From assembly GCF_001425085.1 (NCBI RefSeq), contig NZ_LMDN01000003.1, forward strand, positions 156,583-220,582: DNA of 64,000 bases, given 5' to 3'. Position numbers and translations under genes: made by a program. Source of the DNA: Leifsonia sp. Root4 (GTDB lineage: Bacteria; Actinomycetota; Actinomycetes; Actinomycetales; Microbacteriaceae). The notes beneath the pieces were generated by a model that was given only the letters and a program-made list of their open reading frames with translations, did not search any database and was not told the DNA's origin. Below, piece by piece: positions 61,701-64,000 of the stretch (within the stretch, counting starts at the first letter, position 1; the number at the start of each line of letters is the position of its first letter).

Positions 61701-62237
61701 AGCATCTCGATCGCCGAGCTGATGGCATCCGAGAGCATCGAAGACGGTGAGACGGTGACCATCGCCGGCCTCGTGACGAGCGTGCAGCACCGGACCGCCA
61801 AGAACTCGGGCAACCAGTACGGGATGATCACCGTCGAAGACTTCGGCGGCGAGATCACCGTGATGTTCATGGGCAAGGGCTACCAGGAGTTCGCACCGCT
61901 ACTCGTCTCCGACTCCATCGCGGTGGTGCGCGGCCGGGTGAGCATGCGCGACGACGGCATGAACCTGCACGCGTTCAGCCTGATGACGCCGGAGCTCGGC
62001 CAGGACGAGGTCGAGGGCACCGTGATCATCTCGATGCCGGACAACCGCGCGACCCGAGACACCGTGACCGCGCTGGATGAGATCCTCTCGCGTCACGGCG
62101 GCGAGAACGAGGTCCGGCTGAAACTGCTGCGCGGGGGAATGGCGCGGGTCTTCGAGCTCCCGCGTCACCGCGTGAAGGTGACCGCGGACCTCTACGGCGA
62201 GCTGAAGAGCCTGCTCGGCCCGAACTGCCTGGTCTAG
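58707..62237 (+). CDS. dnaE: DNA polymerase III alpha subunit
   Basis: A full-length 1176-residue replicative polymerase of DnaE1 type from GTG 58707. The N-terminal PHP domain keeps its metal ligands (HLHVHSEYSMLDG, AVTDHGNMFG), as in mycobacterial DnaE1, where it proofreads. The polymerase core has GPGRGSGAGSMAAYAMGI and catalytic Asp residues in PDFDVDFDDRRRGEV near residue 415. Further motifs are YRPGPMGADSH, IYQEQVMSIAQKVAGF and the C-terminal OB fold (about 995-1070). It stands alone after rluD with a 48-base gap. Confidence 0.97.
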   Translation: MTTSNDSFVHLHVHSEYSMLDGAAHIKPLMEAVVAEKMPAIAVTDHGNMFGAFDFWNQAKAAGVKPIIGTEAYVTPGTARGDRTRVKWGSGAQGEDDVSGSGAYTHMTLLSETTEGMHNLFRMSSKASIEGYYFKPRMDRELLAQYSKGVIATSGCAGGEVQTRLRLGQYEEAKKAASDYRDIFGKENFFVEVMDHGIDVERRTISDLLRLAKELDLPLVATNDLHYTHAHDATAHAALLCVQSGSTLDDPNRFKFDADEFYLKSAAQMRHLFRDNIEACDNTLLIAERCDVTFDTSTSYMPRFPVPEGETEDSWFTKEVDAGLAVRYPNGIPDAVRKQADYETGVILQMGFPGYFLVVADFINWSKRNGIRVGPGRGSGAGSMAAYAMGITDLDPLHHGLIFERFLNPERVSMPDFDVDFDDRRRGEVIKYVTEKYGSERVAQIVTYGTIKAKQALKDSSRVLGFPFGMGDKLTKAMPPPVMGKDIPLTGIFDKSHPRYKEAADIRAVVETDHEAKTVFETALGLENLKRQWGVHAAGVIMSSDPLIDIIPIMKREQDGQIVTQFDYPAAEALGLIKMDFLGLRNLTIVSDALDNIELNRGHRLVLEELALDDVGAYELLARGDTLGVFQLDGGPMRGLLRLMKPDNFEDISAVLALYRPGPMGADSHTNYALRKNGLQEITPIHPELADALEEVLGGTYGLIIYQEQVMSIAQKVAGFSLGQADILRRAMGKKKKSELDKQYEGFRAGMHANGFTDAAVKALWDILLPFSDYAFNKAHSAAYGVVSYWTAYLKAHYPAEYMAALLTSVGDSKDKMAIYLNECRRMGIKVLPPDVNESIGFFAAVGTDIRFGLGAVRNVGTNVVEGVRAAREEKGRFEGFHDFLRKVPIHATNKRTVESLIKAGAFDSLGSTRRALVEIHEQAVESAVKIKRDEEHGNVGFDFDSLFEEVGEAPASDVPERPEWAKKDKLAFEREMLGLYVSDHPLAGLEVPLAKHASISIAELMASESIEDGETVTIAGLVTSVQHRTAKNSGNQYGMITVEDFGGEITVMFMGKGYQEFAPLLVSDSIAVVRGRVSMRDDGMNLHAFSLMTPELGQDEVEGTVIISMPDNRATRDTVTALDEILSRHGGENEVRLKLLRGGMARVFELPRHRVKVTADLYGELKSLLGPNCLV

Positions 62238-62285
62238 GGCCAAAGTAGCCACAGGAACCGCCACAGATGCTGGCACATCCGGTTC

Positions 62286-62383
62286 GTGAGGTCTCGATTC
62301 CTCGCACTCGACCGGCGGGAGAGTGGCTAGAACGGCGGAGTGTTCGGGTAGCGGCTGGTGGTTTCGACAGGCTCAACCAGCGG
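62286..62383. repeat. Composite dispersed repeat at dnaE/HNH junction
   Basis: GTGAGGTCTCGAT (62286-62298), CTCGACCGGCGGG, AACGGCGGAG (62331-62340) and TTTCGACAGGCTCAACCAGCGG (62362-62383) follow in the same order as at 15717-15801, 46 kb away. The right half forms the coding end of the convergent HNH gene. It separates dnaE from that gene. Confidence 0.8.
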
Positions 62384-63748
62384 GGGTGGCTCGACCGGCA
62401 GGGGCGGCGGCTCGGCCGGTGAACCCGGCGGGGGTCTTCGGCTGCTGGGCGGGGCCGGATGCGTGTCGTAGATCCGGCCGGCCGGGCTCACCCAGCGGAG
62501 CACACCGTGCCCGAGCTGCGTGACCCGCCAGCGGGAATTGTGCTTGAGCCGGTGATGCTTCTTACACAGCACCGCGAGATTGCATTCCTCAGTGAGGCCG
62601 TCGCGCTCGAAGGGGAGGGTGTGGTCAATCTCGCAGCGCTCCGCCTTGCGGGTGCAGCCCGGGAAGCGGCAGACCTGGTCCCGGTACAGGATCCAGCGGC
62701 GCAACGCCTTCGTCATCGTGTATTTGCTTGGATCCAGCTGGAGTGGAGTGTTGTCGACTGGGTCGACGAGGATCCGGTGCAGGGTGGGGGCCTCGGCGGC
62801 GAGGCGGCGGGCCGTGTCGGCGTCGATCGGGCCGTAACCGTGCAGCTCACCCGGCTGATCGGATGGGCCGATCAGGGTCGCGTACGGGATCGTGAGTTTC
62901 GGCACGGCGACGAAGACTTCGGGGCGGGAGAACGCCAGACCCGGCATCCGCGACCTCGCGGCGCCCTCCGCGGTGTCGGAGGGCGGTGTCGGTGGAAGCA
63001 GCAGCAGTTCGGCGGCGATGTCCGCCTCCAACTGGGCGTGCGTGCCAGGGCTGAGCGCGACCTCGGTGTCGGCGAGGTGAGCGGTGTCGAGCGCCTCAGC
63101 TTGGGCGTGGTCGGCGAGGTGGCTGATCCGTTCGGTGATCGCGATCGCCTTCTCCGCCTCCAGATGCAGGTGCAACCACGCCATCCCGTCCGCGGCGGGT
63201 TCGAACCACAGCCGGCGCTCGGTGCGGCCCCTTTCCGCCCGCAGGGTGAGCGAGTCGGGGTGGAGGCGTTCCCGGATCCGGGCCGCCGTGCGGCGGAACG
63301 CGGTCGGGGTCTGTGTGGCCGCTTTCAGCAGTGCTTCGGCTTCGAAGCGGGCGTGGAGCTCCGGCGGCAGGGAGATGGCCTGGGCGAGGATCTCGCGCAC
63401 GTGGCGTTGCCCGACCGTGCCCGCCGCGAGGGCCGCCAGGCTCTTGGTGAAGACGGTGCCGAGTTGCTTGGCCTCGTAGATCAGTCCCGTCATGGTGCGC
63501 TCGTGCACCCGGAGCACCAGGGCGAGCTCGGCCGTGATGCTGCGAAGCGCGAACTCCTCCTCGATCCGGCGGGTCCGACCCGTCGGGTCGGCGGTCGCAA
63601 CGGCGTGGGAGCGGGCCGTTTCGATCAAGCGGTATTGCTCCGCCAGAGTGGACCCGAGCGAGGTTTGGGTGGAGGCGAGACCGGTGAGGCACTCGGTGAT
63701 GACCGGGTCGGTGGCCGATCCGGGGAGCTGCAACGCTGCTTCGCTCAT
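62327..63748 (-). CDS. DUF222 / HNH endonuclease domain protein (13E12 repeat family)
   Basis: A 473-residue protein. The N-terminal DUF222 region (about 20-300) has EEEFALRSITAELALVLRVH and RLWFEPAADGMAWLHLHL, and the HNH domain (about 370-425) has YRDQVCRFPGCTRKAERCEI, DHTLPF, ENCNLAVLC-like EECNLAVLCKKHHRLKH. The family is multi-copy in many high-GC actinobacteria and may be mobile or phage-related; a nuclease role is predicted. ATG 63748 is preferred to TTG 63754. The Pro-rich C-terminus ending LVEPVETTSRYPNTPPF is encoded by the dispersed repeat, so the gene end has been built from repeat DNA. Confidence 0.88.
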   Translation of the reverse strand: MSEAALQLPGSATDPVITECLTGLASTQTSLGSTLAEQYRLIETARSHAVATADPTGRTRRIEEEFALRSITAELALVLRVHERTMTGLIYEAKQLGTVFTKSLAALAAGTVGQRHVREILAQAISLPPELHARFEAEALLKAATQTPTAFRRTAARIRERLHPDSLTLRAERGRTERRLWFEPAADGMAWLHLHLEAEKAIAITERISHLADHAQAEALDTAHLADTEVALSPGTHAQLEADIAAELLLLPPTPPSDTAEGAARSRMPGLAFSRPEVFVAVPKLTIPYATLIGPSDQPGELHGYGPIDADTARRLAAEAPTLHRILVDPVDNTPLQLDPSKYTMTKALRRWILYRDQVCRFPGCTRKAERCEIDHTLPFERDGLTEECNLAVLCKKHHRLKHNSRWRVTQLGHGVLRWVSPAGRIYDTHPAPPSSRRPPPGSPAEPPPLPVEPPPLVEPVETTSRYPNTPPF

Positions 63749-63850
63749 GTACAAAGCGTCTCACCGACCACCGACACGGAAGCCTGCAAACAAGCCCGGA
63801 ATCAGGGGTTATCCACAGGAGGAGTGGACCGTGACCTAACCGTGATCAAG

Positions 63851-64000
63851 TGGTTTCGACAGGCTCAACCCACGGGGTGTTCGGTGGTGTCAGGGCTTCG
63901 GTCGCTGGCGCTCCCTCAAGCCAGCGTGGGAGCGGGCGAGCTTCCGGCGGTGTCAGGGTTTCGACAAGCTCAACCAGCGGAGCTGTTTCGACAAGCTCAA
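63851..64000. repeat. Dispersed repeats at right edge
   Basis: TGGTTTCGACAGGCTCAACC at 63851-63870, TTTCGACAAGCTCAACCAGCGG at 63959-63980 and TTTCGACAAGCTCAA at 63986-64000 (cut by the window end), with two copies of GGTGTCAGGG(C/T)TTCG between. These match the family seen at 15781, 20764-21092, 36829 and 62362. No gene is visible in 63749-64000. Confidence 0.8.

Noticed and set aside
1..64000. tRNA or rRNA genes
   Set aside because: I found no cloverleaf-like sequence with a GGTTCRANYCC arm in an intergenic gap and no rRNA-like stretch; a covariance search would settle it.

Overview
The window is about 64 kb of high-GC DNA from an actinobacterium, most likely a flagellated member of the Microbacteriaceae. 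The family call is an inference. It rests on a mycobacterial-type gene order (aroG, pknL, Rv2175c-like gene, idsA, DUF3040 gene, then the division and cell-wall cluster), a division cluster without ftsA but with sepF and divIVA/wag31, a class II DAHP synthase, many GTG starts, and short dispersed GAGCTTGTCGAAACC and GGTCTCGATACGCTCG repeats of a kind I associate with that family. No rRNA, tRNA, CRISPR array, prophage or insertion sequence was recognised.

Layout. 1-2.3 kb: a DUF1254 protein cut by the window edge, a small DUF7144-type membrane protein, and a DUF6325 gene coupled to a 53-residue repeat protein. 2.5-13 kb: a compact flagellar block (flbD, motA, motB, fliM, fliN, fliO, fliP, fliQ, fliR, flhB, flhA, an flhF-like gene, csrA), mostly joined by 1-4 base overlaps. 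It has two near-identical sigma-28-type promoters, one before flbD and one before fliM. Hook, rod, filament, fliF/G/H/I and chemotaxis genes are absent from the window. 13-22 kb: a luciferase-like oxidoreductase, a long GAPDH, a PlsC-type acyltransferase, an S4 protein with a 19-bp tandem repeat over its start, a membrane protein, a Nudix hydrolase, pgsA, garA-like FHA gene, ftsR, a second MerR gene, a 28-bp repeat array and a ParA ATPase. 22-31 kb: pyruvate carboxylase, a second MinD/ParA ATPase, peptide deformylase, long-chain acyl-CoA synthetase, ROK glucokinase and a second PlsC.

31-38.5 kb: class II DAHP synthase, a PASTA Ser/Thr kinase (PknL type), a LysM wall hydrolase, an Rv2175c-type DNA-binding protein, a polyprenyl diphosphate synthase and a DUF3040 protein. 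38.5-58.7 kb: the division and cell-wall cluster mraZ, rsmH, ftsL, ftsI, murE, murF, mraY, murD, ftsW, murG, murC, ftsQ, ftsZ, yggS, sepF, yggT, divIVA, lspA, rluD. Then dnaE, and a DUF222/HNH gene flanked by dispersed repeats.

The cell-wall genes cover UDP-MurNAc-pentapeptide synthesis (except murA, murB and ddl), lipid I/II formation, septal synthesis, Z-ring formation (ftsZ, sepF) and polar growth (divIVA). The kinase, the Rv2175c-like protein and the FHA protein suggest phospho-signalling acting on growth. I saw no clearly undescribed system. The best leads are the paired flagellar promoters, an FlhF-like protein without a P-loop, triple 10-bp-spaced boxes before mraZ, repeats concentrated at convergent gene junctions, and an altered MurE specificity motif.
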